DNA of 64,000 bases, taken from NCBI GenBank assembly GCA_037349105.1, contig JAYJMM010000113.1, forward strand, positions 4,278,001 through 4,342,000, in the 5' to 3' direction. Positions 21,901-34,500 of this stretch are shown piece by piece. A model generated the notes under the pieces. It did no database searches and had not been told where the DNA came from. It saw only the letters and a program-made list of their open reading frames with translations. Made by a program: the position numbers and the translations under genes. The stretch's first letter is position 1; every line of letters begins with the position of its first letter. This stretch comes from Limnomonas spitsbergensis (taxonomy: Eukaryota; Chlorophyta; Chlorophyceae; Chlamydomonadales).

Positions 21901-24900
21901 AATTATAGCTCAAGGACAGGTAATTATAGCTCAAGGACAGGTAATTATAGCTCAAGGACAGGCAATTATAGCTCAAGGGCAGGTAATTATAGCTCAAGGG
22001 CAGGTAATTATAGCTCAAGGACAGGCAATTATAGCTCAAGGACAGGTAATCATAGCTCAAGGACAGGTAATTATAGCTCAAGGACAGGCAATTAAAGCTC
22101 AATGACAGGTAATTATAGCTCAAGGACAGGCAATTATAGCTCAATGACAGGCAATTATAGCACAAGGACAGGCAATTATAGCTCAAGGACAGGTAACTAT
22201 AGCTCAAGGACAGGTAATTATAGCTCAAGGACATGTAATTATAGCTCAAGGACAGGCAATTATAGCTCAAGGAAGGCAATTATAGCTCAAGGACAGGTAA
22301 TTATAGCTCAAGGACAGGTAATTATAGCTCAAGGACAGGTAATTATAGCTCAAGGACAGGTAATTATAGCTCGAGGACAGGTAATTATAGCTCAAGGACA
22401 GGCAATTATAGCTCAATGATAGGCAATTATAGCTCAAGGACAGGTAATTATAGCTCAAGGGCAGGTAATTATAGCTCAAGGACAGGCAATTATAGCTCAA
22501 GGACAGGTAATTATAGCTCAAGGACAGGCAATTATAGCTCAAGGACAGGTAATTATAGCACAAGGACAGGCAATTATAGCTCAAGGACAGGTAATTATAG
22601 CTCAAGGACAGGCAATTATAGCTCAAGGACAGGTAATTATAGCTCAAGGACAGGTAATTATAGCTCAAGGACAGGTAATTATAGCTCAAGGGCAGGTAAT
22701 TATAGCTCAAGGACAGGTAATTATAGCTCAATGACATGCAATTATAGCTCAAGGGCAGGTAATTCTAGCTCAATGACAGGTAATTATAGCTCAAGGACAG
22801 GTAATTATAGCTCAAGGACAGGCAATTATAGCTCAAGGACAGGTACTTATAGCACAAGGACAGGCAATTATAGCTCAAGGACATGCAATTATAGCTCAAG
22901 GACAGGTATTTATAGCTCAAGGACAGGTAATTATAGCTCAAGGACAGGTAATTATAGCTCAAGGACAGGTAATTATAGCTCAAGGACAGGCAATTATAGC
23001 TCAAGGGCAGGTAATTATAGCTCAAGGACAGGTAATTATAGCTCAAGGACAGGCAATTATAGCTCAAGGACAGGTAATTATAGCTCAAGGACAGGTAATT
23101 ATAGCTCAAGGACAGGCAATTATAGCTCAAGGACAGGCAATTATAGCTTAAGGACAGGTAATTATAGCTTAAGGGCAGGTAATTATAGCTCAAGGACAGG
23201 TAATTATAGCTCAAGGACAGGTAATTATAGCTCAAGGACAGGCAATTATAGCTCAAGGACAGGCAATTATAGCTCAAGGACAGGCAATTATAGCTCAAGG
23301 ACAGGTAATTATAGGTTAGGGGCAGGTAATTATAGCTCAAGGACAGGTAATTATAGCTCAAGGACAGGCAATTATAGCTCAAGGACAGGCAATTATAGCT
23401 CAAGGACAGGCAATTATAGCTCAAGGACAGGTAATTATAGCTCAAGGACAGGTAATTATAGCTCAAGGACAGGCAATTATAGCTCAAGGACAGGTAATTA
23501 TAGCTCAAGGACAGGTAATTATAGCTCAAGGACAGGTAATTATAGCTCAAGGACAGGTAATTATAGCTCAAGGACAGGTAATTATAGCTCAAGGACAGGT
23601 AATTATAGCTCAAGGACAGGTAATTATAGCTCAAGGACAGGTAATTATAGCTCAAGGACAGGCAATTATAGCTCAAGGACAGGCAATTATAGCTCAAGGG
23701 CAGGTAATTCTAGCTCAATGACAGGCAATTATAGCTCAAGGACAGGCAATTATAGCTCAAGGACAGGTAATTATAGCTCAAGGGCAGGTATTTATAGCTG
23801 TAGGACAGGTAATTATAGCTCAAGGACAGGTAATTATAGCTCAAGGACAGGCAATTATAGCTCAAGGACAGGCAATTATAGCTCAAGGACAGGCAATTAT
23901 AGCTCAAGGACAGGTAATTAACGCTCAAGGGCAGGTAATTATAGCTCAAGGACAGGTAATTATAGCTCAAGGACAGGTAATTATAGCTCAAGGAAGGCAA
24001 TTCTAGCTCAAGGACAGGTAATTATATCTCAAGGACAGGTAATTATAACTCAAGGACAGGCAAATATAGCTCAAGGACAGGTAATTAAAGCTCGAGGACA
24101 GGTAATTATAGCTCAAGGACGGGCAATTATAGCTCAAGGACAGGCAATTATAGCTCAAGGGCAGGTAATTATAGCTCAAGGACAGGTAATTATAGCTCAA
24201 GGACAGGCAATTATAGCTCAAGGACAGGTAATTATAGCTCAAGGACAGGCAATTATAGCTCAAGGACAGGTAATTATAGCACAAGGACAGGCAACTATAG
24301 CTCAAGGACATGTAATTATAGCTCAAGGACAGGCAATTATAGCTTAAGGACAGGTAATTATAGCTCAAGGACAGGTAATTATAGCTCAAGGACAGGTAAT
24401 TATAGCTCAAGGACAGGTAATTATAGCTCAAGGGCAGGTAATTATAGCTCAAGGACAGGTAATTATAGCTCAAGGACAGGTAATTATAGCTCAAGGACAG
24501 GCAATTATAGCTCAAGGACAGGCAATTATAGCTCAAGGACAGGTAATTATAGCTCAAGGACAGGTAATTATAGCTCAAGGACAGGCAATTATAGCTCAAG
24601 GACAGGCAATTATAGCTCAAGGACAGGTAATTATAGTTCAAGGACAGGCAATTATAGCTCAAGGACAGGTACTTATAGCTCAAGGACAGGTAATTATAGC
24701 TCAAGGACAGGTAATTATAGCTCAAGGGCAGGTATTTATAGCTCAAGGACAGGCAATTATAGCTCAATGACAGGTAATTATAGCTCAAGGACAGGTAATT
24801 ATAGCTCAAGGACAGGCAATTATAGCTCAAGGACAGGTAATTATAGCTCAAGGGCAGGCAATTATAGCTCAAGGACAGGTAAGTATAGCTCAAGGACAGG

Positions 24901-26856
24901 CAATTATAGCTCAAGGACAGGCAATTATAGCTCAAGGACAGGTATTTATAGCTCAAGGACAGGCAATTATAGCTCAAGGACAGGTAATTATAGCTCAAGG
25001 ACAGGCAATTATAGCTCAAGGACAGGTAATTATAGCTCAAGGACAGGTAATTATAGCTCAAGGACAGGCAATTATAGCTCAAGGACAGGTAATTATAGCT
25101 CAAGGGCAGGTAATTATAGCTCAAGGACAGGTAATTATAGCTCAAGGACAGGCAATTATAGCTCAAGGACAGGTAATTATAGCTCAAGGACAGGTAATTA
25201 TAGCTCAAGGACAGGTAATTATAGCTCAAGGACAGGTAATTATAGCTCAAGGACAGGTAATTATAGCTCAAGGACAGGTAATTATAGCTCAAGGACAGGT
25301 AATTATAGCTCAAGGACAGGCAATTATAGCTCAAGGACAGGCAATTATAGCTCAAGGACAGGTAATTATAGCTCAAGGACAGGTAATTATAGGTTAAGGG
25401 CAGGCAATTATAGCTCAAGGACAGGTAATTATAGCTCAAGGACAGGTAATTATAGCTCAAGGACAGGCAATTATAGCTCAAGGACAGGCAATTATAGCTC
25501 AAGGACAGGTAATTATAGCTCAAGGACAGGCAATTATAGCTTAAGGACAGGCAATTATAGCTCAAGGACAGGTAATTATAGCTCAAGGACAGGTAATTAT
25601 AGCTCAAGGACAGGTAATTATAGCTCAAGGGCAGGTAATTATAGCTCAAGGGCAGGTAATTATAGCTCAAGGACAGGTAATTATAGCTCAAGGACAGGCA
25701 ATTATAACTCAAGAACAGGTAAGTATAGCTCAAGGACAGGTAATTATAACTCAAGGACAGGCAATTATAGCTCAAGGGCAGGTAATTATAGCTCAAGGAC
25801 AGGTAATTATAGCTCAAGGACAGGCAATTATAGCTCAAGGACAGGCAATTATAGCTCAAGGGCAGGTAATTATAGCTCAAGGACAGGCAATTATAGCTCA
25901 AGGACAGGTAATTATAGCTCAAGGACAGGTAATTATAGCTCAAGGACAGGCAATTATAGCTCAAGGACAGGCAATTATAGCTCAAGGACAGGTAATTATA
26001 GCTCAAGGACAGGCAATTATAACTCAATGACAGGCAATTATAGCTCAAGGACAGGTAATTATAGCTCAAGGGCAGGTATTTATAGCTCAAGGACAGGTAA
26101 TTATAGCTCAAGGACAGGCAATTATAGCTCAAGGACAGGCAATTATAGCTCAAGGACAGGCAATTATAGCTCAAGGACAGGTACTTATAGCTCAAGGACA
26201 GGTAATTATAGCTCAAGGACAGGCAATTATAGCTCAAGGACAGGTAATTATAGCTCAAGGGCAGGTAATTAACGCTCAAGGGCAGGTAATTATAGCTCAA
26301 GGACAGGTAATTATAGCTCAAGGACAGGCAATTATAGCTCAAGGACAGGTAATTATAACTCAAGGACAGGTAATTAGAACTCAAGGACAGGTAATTATAG
26401 CTCAAGGGCAGGTAATTATAACTCAAGGTCAGGTAATTATAGCTCAAGGACAGGTAATTATAGCTCAAGGACAGGCAATTATAGCTCAAGGACAGGTAAT
26501 TATAACTCAAGGACAGGTAATTATAGCTCAAGGACAGGTAATTATAGCTCAAGGGCAGGTAATTATAGCTCAAGGACAGGTAATTATAACTCAAGAACAG
26601 GTAATTATAGCTCAAGGACAGGTAATTATAACTCAAGGACAGGCAATTATAGCTCAAGGGCAGGTAATTATAGCTCAAGGACAGGTAATTATAGCTCAAG
26701 GACAGGCAATTATAGCTCAAGGACAGGCAATTATAGCTCAAGGGCAGGTAATTATAGCTCAAGGACAGGCAATTATAGCTCAAGGGCAGGTAATTATAGC
26801 TCAAGGACAGGTAATTATAGCTCAAGGACAGGCAATTATAGCTCAAGGTCAGGCAA
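15992..26856. repeat. 10.9-kb satellite of a 21-bp unit with higher-order structure
   Basis: About 517 tandem copies of aattatagctcaaggacagg(t/c). The main variation is t/c at the last position and a/g in ggacagg versus gggcagg; rarer variants (tcaatgacagg, gcacaagg, gcttaagg, a shortened aaggaaggc unit) act as landmarks. The landmarks show a long-range tandem duplication with a 3,904-bp offset (for example 18512/22416, 19895/23799, 20863/24767, 21802/25706) and a further partial copy 1,826 bp upstream of 18512. Because 21 is a multiple of three and the unit has no stop in several frames, frames of hundreds of codons open on both strands (GNYSSRT on plus, SYNYLSL on minus); I regard these as by-products, not genes. 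Confidence 0.95.
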
Positions 26857-27104
26857 TCCGACTCCCTTGCTTCAAGCCGGGATTCAAAAGTTTTTAATAC
26901 GGTTTTGGCGCGTTTACTGCATTATACCGTGACATGAACTAGGGGCACAAGTTTGCACTGCCATCTAGCTCACAAATATCACGTGGAGTAGATAGAGGAA
27001 GAAAGAAATACCGTGGCATGGCTTGGAGCAGAGGCTCTTTGGCTTGGAGAGTCCAACTTCCTGGTTGTGCGGCAACTGTTTTGTACGCCGAGTCAGAACC
27101 TTCT
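26857..27104. other. Unique DNA between satellite and TIR element
   Basis: No gene, repeat or RNA recognised. Confidence 0.35.
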
Positions 27105-28401
27105 AACAGCACGCTTCTGATTGGACCTGGGAAACTTTCCAGGTTGTTTCCGGGTCGTTTTGGGTAGAAACACTGGACCCCGGAAAATCTCCGGGCCCTT
27201 TAGATAGACCACTATGAATCGTACAGTAGTACGTCTCTTGTTTTTCCGGGGACCTCCCCCCTGGCTCCCCGGAAAATCCAAAGGCCCCGGACAGTTTTCA
27301 GGCCTTCGAAAGGCTTTTATTTACAAATGTTAATCGCCGCATGTTTCTTCCCATGAACGTATCGGGCGATAGTGATCGGGGCGATCCTGCTAATCCTGCA
27401 TTCCTGCAGAAAGGCCTCGGGCCGCCTCGGCCTTGGTCACTTCGCGAGCGAGTCATCCGTATCATCATCCTTATCATCATCATCATCATCAGCAGCAGCA
27501 GCAGCAGCAGTAACAGCGCAGATAACATATTGGCACTGACACATTCGGCAATATCGCAGTAAACCCTGAACCACGCAAGATTACGCGGCCTCACGTTCCG
27601 GTGTCTGGCTCCGGGGTGTTAGGGCCCAATTCCACTTGTCACCGGAACGCGGAAATGGCATGCCAGCTCACCCTCCCCAATTCCACTTGTCACCGGAATG
27701 GCACCGGAACGCCAGCGTGGCGCTGCCGTACCCGTTAAGTGCCATATTTTGCATCGCTCCTATTTTGAGCGACGCAAAAATACTTCGCATCAACGCTCCG
27801 ACAGCGTGGATAACTTCGTCCTCATCTTCAATTTTTCATCGCCGTCATCGTTCGTTCGTTCCATCGTTCGTTAACAGGGGCATCATTTGAATCTTTCCCG
27901 CGTAGAAGTTGGCACCGATCTGGCCAACCCATTGGCGAATTTCGACGCGTGCCCCCTAGCAGTCCCTCCGATCGCCTGGGCTATCGTTTAGCAGCGGCCT
28001 GCCATTTGCTACACCCAACTTCGACAGTGCCAGGGCATCCCTTGCTGCACGTACCTTGCAACTCGACATTTTTTCAAGCATGACTATCATGCTAAGCGAG
28101 ACAAGTAGCTCTAGATACACGAAGCGATAAGGCAAATGCCTGACAGGCTGTTCACTAGAGAGAGTCGGTCTCAGCCGTACCCGAACACGTTCCGGATACA
28201 AGTGGAATTGCGTTTCAAGTATTTTCATCCAGCGTGGCAGAAGCCTTGCCCAACCAGATAAACCGCCACCGGAACGCGTTCCGGTGAGCGCCCAAGTGGA
28301 ATTGGGCCCTTAGCAGACACACTCACCCCGCCGGAAATCTCCCGAAGACCAGACGACCGTCGTACACCCTTTTTTCCCAGGTCCAATCAGAAACGTGCTG
28401 T
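27105..28401 (-). mobile_element. Short TIR element, family A, copy 2, interrupted
   Basis: Reverse-orientation relative of 4480-5036, with the same ends (aacagcacgcttctgattgg at left, ccaatcagaaacgtgctgt at right), the same ATG/CTG microsatellite region (27450-27515) and the same ccggaaa motifs. A 688-bp unrelated MITE (27622-28309) is inserted in it. Removing that insert and one TTA restores collinearity with copy 1. Confidence 0.7.
27622..28309. mobile_element. Harbinger-type MITE with TTA target duplication
   Basis: The left end reads gggcccaattccacttg and the right end is its exact inverse, caagtggaattgggccc; the inverted similarity continues through accggaacgc after a small gap. The element is flanked by TTA at 27619-27621 and 28310-28312. 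A 3-bp TTA duplication and ggg-starting ends fit PIF/Harbinger MITEs. Extra internal copies of the terminal phrase occur near 27680 and, inverted, near 28200. There is no transposase. Confidence 0.8.
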
Positions 28402-28546
28402 AACTTCAGCTGTGCCGTAATCTCAGGTGTCGTTCCTCCGTCCTCCTTCTCTTCCACTCGGCCATACGTGTATTTATGCTTGATGAAACATCATGTGCAT
28501 ACCCTCCCCGTGAAATTTATTCCGTGTTAGGGAGCTGAGAACGACT

Positions 28547-31500
28547 ATGACGATAGGCCTGTTAAATACCTGTATTGTGGACTTTCTGCACCAGACATAT
28601 GGGGATATAAACGCGGCAAAAGCGCTGGAGCAGGCTGGGCTGCATCGCAATGTGACCTTCAGTAGAACGTGCCCTTATGCCGACTCTTCCATACTGGGGT
28701 GAGACATGCAAACATACTTATATACGTGTTTCCCACCCTTGATCTCGTCCATAACACGTGCGTTTCCTATGCATGTGAACAGCCTCATGAATACAGCCGC
28801 GGAGATTTGTGGTGTGGCTCCGGACGACTTGCATCGGGACTTCGGCCGCTTCTTCGTATCTTGGACTGAAGTGGCGGGTTATGGCAAGGTACATCCATTT
28901 TCATGCGGATGAATCCGAGCTGCTCGCCCTTACCATCCACTGACCCCGTCATGCAAAGCACTTTGAGCCACTCGCCCATAGACACCTGATCCAGAGGACA
29001 CTACCCACTGATCCAGCTATGCTGCATTATTATTTTGGGGTGATAAAGCTACAGCTGGGCCCATGGCCGTCAAGGCTTAGTGCAGCAAGCCTTTTTGCTT
29101 TGCTGACCGACTGTATGTAAGCCGAGCAGTGGTGGCCTCCCTGACTCTCCGGCGCAGAATTATTAACACAATACTGCCATGCTGTTATTCAGATCCTTCA
29201 GTCCCTGGGCGGTAACTTTGTGGATTTCATGCGGTGAGCTCACATGGCGCGAATGCATGGGTACCATCAAGGCTTGGCCACCAGCTTGTAGCGGCTACCA
29301 AACTGCACTTGCATGGAGCCGCGGCATGCACCCTACGCGGGAACATGCTGAATCCTCACAAACGTCGCTTACAAAAACAACGATTTTCTGTCGATCCATG
29401 CTGTGATTTGGGTTCATGCTACCTCCATGCAAGAAACATCCCAGGCTCCCCTAGACCCCTACCCCACCTGGTTGTTCTTGCCTTCCCCATGATTCCATGA
29501 ACGACAGCATGAAACACCCAGGCCTCCCCCCTCCCTTCTACTTATCGTCCACTCGGTGTCTGCGCAGCTCCCTCAACAACATGCACTTGCACCTGTCCAT
29601 GGGGATTCCAGCATTCGTGGCTCCGGAGTTCCTGGTCGAGGAGGTGAGGCAAATCAGTGTTTCTTTCTTTGTGGCTCGGAAAGGGTGCAGCTAGATTCCA
29701 CCTACCTCCTGGCCTACTGCCGGCGGCCCCATGCGAGGCTAGCTATGCTGCTTGGGCCACCAGCAAGGCGGCATGGCGGCGCCCCAGTTGGGACTCCGGC
29801 GGCCGCAGATCGGCCCTGCCGGGGGTCGACCTGTAGCAAAAAACAGACACCGAGCTGCACTGCTCCTGCCGATAATCTGGGCAGGGAGTGAGTGAAGATG
29901 AAGGTGGTGAGGATGACATCTTCTGGGTGTGTCAGAAACCAAAAGTGGATAACGTACCTGTGAATGATATATGCTCGGCTTCGGTTACAGGTCCCGTTGC
30001 AAAACGCCCTGAGGCATGGATGAAGGAAGCCACCTGTCCGGCTGTAGCACTAGGTGGGATAGCATGCAAAACTTCAGATTTTTAGCCTTCTGGGTGTGTC
30101 TAGGAAGGATTGAGGTGGACCCCCCCCAATGGCTGGGACTGAGAAGGGAGGAGGGAGCTGGGCGACTAAATGGGAGGAGCTTAGGCACCCCTTGGGGTGG
30201 GAGGAGGGAAATGGACCTATGGGAGCTGGACCAGTGGGAGGAGGGGGCTGGCCCACCCCTAAGGATGACCTATCCTAGATGTCCCGGATTTTTATTTCGT
30301 TTTGAATCCACAAAGCTATTTAGCAGAGACTGCAGGGCTGGCATGGAAGAGTTGGTTACCAGGAGTGTGGACTGCAGCTTTCAGGTGCTAGACTGGACCC
30401 GTGTGAGCAGCGCGCTGGCATGAGCTGGGTGAGTATGATGAGCAGGATCAGGGAGGCCAGAGGGATCGGCAGGGTCGGCGAGGTCGGCGGGGTCAGCGGG
30501 ATCAGCGGGGTCAGCAGGACCAGCAGGATCAGTGGAGTCAGTGGGATCAGCGAGATCGGCAGGGTCAGTGGGATCAGTGGGATCGGCAGGCTCGGCGAGG
30601 TCGGTGGGGTCAGCGGGGTCAGTGGGATCAGCGGGATCGGCGGGATCGGCAGGGTCAGCGGGATCAGCGGGATTGGCGGGGTCAGCGGGATCAGTGGGGT
30701 CAGTGGGATCAGGGGGATCGGCGGGATCTGGGACATCTGTGGTGTCAGCTGGATAACCGTTATGAATGGGGTGGAGGGCTGCATTCGCGAGGGGTAGTGT
30801 TCTGCCTAGTATGGGCAGCGCTCTGTATATGCCAAGGCCCCCGTTGACACACCGTGCGATGAGTACGGCATGTCGTAGGGCATGTTGTACTTGCTGGAGG
30901 GTCCCATTGAGCTAGCATTCGAGCTCAAGGAAACCCTTCCTGTATGGTTGGTGGACTCCTACTGGTAGAGGAAGGGCTTGTAATGGATGCATGCGTGGTC
31001 ACGTGTGAATGTATGTCACTCCTACATCACTCGTCCTGTGCTGCTACAGCCAGCGGGCGGTCCTGTGGACATGGGTGGAAGGCAGTTGTTTGTTGTGTGC
31101 GTCATTGTGTGGCTATGTGTGAATGCAGGTCACACCTACATCACTTATCCTGCACTACTACAGCCAGCGGGCGGGCCTGTGGACATGGGTGGAGGGCATT
31201 GTGGACGAGGTTGCTACCCGGATGTTTGGCCTCCAGATCCGCATGGAGAAGCTGAAAGGGAGGGACCAGGGTAACTGCGATCATGAGGTGAGGAGTTGGT
31301 TACGGGTTTAAGGTGTACCGTAAACCGGATAGGGTCCGCGAAGCCCTGTTGAAAACTAATAAATCAAATTTGTCGCGCAGGCAAAAAGTAACCTACTCCG
31401 CGCTCGCGCAGCTGAAGTAACCTTCTCCGTGCACCCCCCAAATTAGTTGTTAATTATTGTTCTATTGCGCATCAACTCCGCGCACCCCCACCAATAATTA

Positions 31501-34500
31501 ATGAATCGCAGACTCAAAATCCGTTCTACGGTATAGAGTACAGCTTTAACCCTAAACTCTGCAACCTATAACCTCGGGGTAGGGACCTCGGTAACTGCGA
31601 TCATGAGGTGAGCAGTAGGTTATGGGTTTCAGGTGTACAGCTTAAACCCTTAACTCTGCACCCTACACCCTGAAGGGAGGGACCTTGAGAAGTTTGATAA
31701 AAGAATGTGGGTGTGTAAAAAGGATACCTTTCTCATTTACGTTGAATGAGCTTTGCTTTACCTCATCAACGCCAGATCCCAGTCAGGAGTCGAGAGCTTC
31801 TATCATATTTTTGTATCCAGAGGGCAGTGTACTTACAAACAATTCATTCTTACCCACTTACCCAAAGGCAGGCGAATGCAATCTACGTTATATGAGCATA
31901 TGCCCAACTATTCCTCCGCTGCCCAATTATTCCACCGCTGCCCAACTCATCCCACCCTGAGAATAAGATGTGCAGTATGTCACCCACTGCCTACCCTATA
32001 ATCTGAAATCAAAACATGCGTAGGCGCTGAAATGTCAGTTATATCAGCCTATCTGTCACATAGATTAGGTAAGCATTGGGCCCATCCACTATACTGGTCT
32101 GCCTCATGCGCAGTACGGATACATATCTGTCCACTCCTAGCCTACTTCATGGATTCATGGGTGGTTTGGATCAGGATCTGTCCATCGCTGGCCTGCCTCA
32201 TCTGCGGTACAAATTTATATCTGTCTAATCCTGGCTTGTACTATGGAGTCATTGGCAGTACGGATGATGGCCCTTCCGCTTCCGACCTGTCTCATGCGTA
32301 GTGTGGATTGAGATCCTTCCACTCCTGGCCTGCCTCGTGAAACCCTCTACTGCCTGTCTTGGCAGATCAGGGGTTAGGGTCTGACCTCTAAACTCCGAAC
32401 CCTAAAACCTGGCAGGTGTACCGCGTTACGTTCCCCGCCGTGGGTAGGCCGTCGAGGGTCTTGGACCGAGACCGCTTTCGGAAGCAGGCCGCGGACAGCC
32501 TGCTTGGACTGACGCCCGAGGCCTTTTACGAGCTGTTCCCTTTCCGTGAGTGCGTCTTGGTCTTTATTATAGTGCACATCACCTCCCAAAGCGCTTTATT
32601 CATTTTTGCTCCAGCCGGTGGTAGAGGTTACCCAGTGCTACGGCCGCGCGTGTGGCTTCTACAATCCACGCCTCAGGGCGCTTTATTCCGTTATACAGTT
32701 TTTGTGTTTATGCTTCAGCCCATCTTTGGGTAATGGGGGTCTGCCTCTACTGGGTTGACGGGGACCAAGCACGACATGACCAGCCTGTGGCTGGTTGCCC
32801 AGGGAATAGGGCATTTTTGTTTTACATCGAAAAGAAGTAAGAAAGCAAACCACTGAGACAGGCTTGCGTCGTCATCCCCCTCCACACCTGGTTGACGGCG
32901 ACAAGGTAGCTGAGCCGTAGCTGAAGTGTGTGTAGAAAGCATGAGTGTGCCCCCCTGAGAACGAGCTGAATGCAGAGGCTTTGATGTCCTTCTGACTGGT
33001 TGTATGGACCTGGGCAGAAATGATTTGGGTGGACGCAATGAAAAGCTGTGGCAGCAACCTTTCCACCGCCTCGGGGTGCCAAAATCGTCTTTTTGTATTG
33101 AAGTTTCTGTGCTGTATATTTGATGAACCTTCCACAGGGGTCCCCTATGACTTACTTACCTACCATTTTGATAAAAACCTCTTGATTTTCGACTGAAAAT
33201 TGACGTTTATGTTTGTGAAGTAGTAATTTAATGTACCGGTTACCCTCACCCTGGACAGAATTAATTGAGAGGTAAGGTGCAGCACGTCTGCAGTAATGGA
33301 TTTCCTTCTAAAAAGTCTTCACCTACCGCACACGCGATCTTTTCCTTTTTGCCTCGCAGACTTTGTGCTGGACTTGGACCTGAGGGTGTTGCAGGCTGGG
33401 AGCCTCCTGGTGGAGCTCGTCCCAGAGCTGGCCTTGGCCGGAACAAAAATCAGCGAGGCGATCCAGGCAAGTTGGAATGCCCACCGCCTAAATTTGAAAA
33501 CAAACAAGTATGCTGTTATCGGAACCGCACATACTGTATGGAGTGGGCTCCCACTAAAGTAACGTGCAGGGGTGTGTGCGATAGGTGGCACGGGTCAAGG
33601 AATGGTACATCAGGGGTGTGCGTGATTACCATGCCGACCACTTGGTGTGAAAATGAACCCTGGCTGTGCATCTTTCAAAAATGTTTTGTTATTTTATTTA
33701 CCTCCCACCCCCCCCCTGCTGCCCATTCCAGATCCTCCACCCGTGCACACCCTGGGACCTCGACCGCATCTTAATGTTCCAAGACAGCAGCAAGCTTGTG
33801 CTCAGCACGCAGAGCGGCCTAGAGCTCAAGGGCGGGCTGTTCAAGGTGTGTGTTTTGAGGGTGGGCTGTTAGAGGGTCATGAGGTCAGGCTGTTCTGCGA
33901 CGGTACGAGGTTGGGGAGGGGGATCTTGCACCATGCGTGTGCAGATCTTAGGCTGGTAGGGCGCATAATACACAAGCCCAAGATAGTGCAAGTGGGCCCA
34001 GGTTTAAGGGTCTAGCCTATTAACGCATAACTTAAAACCTTAACAATAATCCGGTCAAGCACTAGCGTTCTGACACCTGAGTATGCACGCTGCACGATTG
34101 GAGGCACGCACAGGTACGTATGTGCTTCTTTAAAGCTTGACTGTTATAAGTATCTGCTGCCCTCGATCACCTGCCCAGGTACGGCAGTCCAAGCGCGATG
34201 CTGAGGGAGCGCTGCATGAGGCGGAGGACGTGATCCTGTGAGTGATGTTCTGGGAGGGAATGCTCCCTCCATGCGAGTGGCGCATGGCGCATCCATGCGA
34301 GTGGCGCATGGTGCAATCATGTATGTGGCACTCATCACATGCATGCACGTGGCACGTTGCGCATTCATGCACATGGCACAAGATGTGGCCATGCATGTGG
34401 CTCATGTCACGTCCATGCATATCCATGCGTGTCATAACACTTGATGGCCATAGGTGTGGCACTGGGCAGTGTTGTCAGGATTAAAAATGACCTTGCGATT

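Larger units (their letters stand above)
29644..31128 (+). other. Intron 4 with SINE-like copy, 9-bp repeats and a dead exon 5 copy
   Basis: GT...AG intron of 1.5 kb. It holds a SINE-like copy (about 29700-29840), a long tract of 9-bp repeats (30460-30735) and a decayed duplicate of the exon 5 start (31000-31086). Confidence 0.6.
28547..31287 (+). other. H-NOX (heme-NO-binding) domain exons 1-5
   Basis: Residues 1-178. Exon 1 starts [20 protein letters not shown], matching the MYGFVNHALELLV start of soluble guanylate cyclase beta. Exons 1 and 2 join as [19 protein letters not shown] against YDDSKTYDLVAAASKVLNL. Exons 3 and 4 give [20 protein letters not shown]; the first histidine, His106, aligns with the heme-ligating His105 of the beta subunit. 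Exon 5 gives [13 protein letters not shown], conserving the YxSxR motif at exactly Tyr135, Ser137 and Arg139, which holds the heme propionates. The domain closes with GNCDHE, like ECDH in cyclases. All ligand-binding landmarks are intact, so heme binding is expected. Exon 3 is only 41 nt. Confidence 0.92.

Noticed and set aside
15994..26846. Repeat proteins GNYSSRT(n) and SYNYLSL(n) from the 21-bp satellite
   Set aside because: Mirror-image frames on both strands with no start context, flanking exons or conserved ends; a simple satellite explains them.
30356..30797. SGVSGIS and PLIPLTP repeat frames
   Set aside because: Both strands of a 9-bp minisatellite in intron 4.
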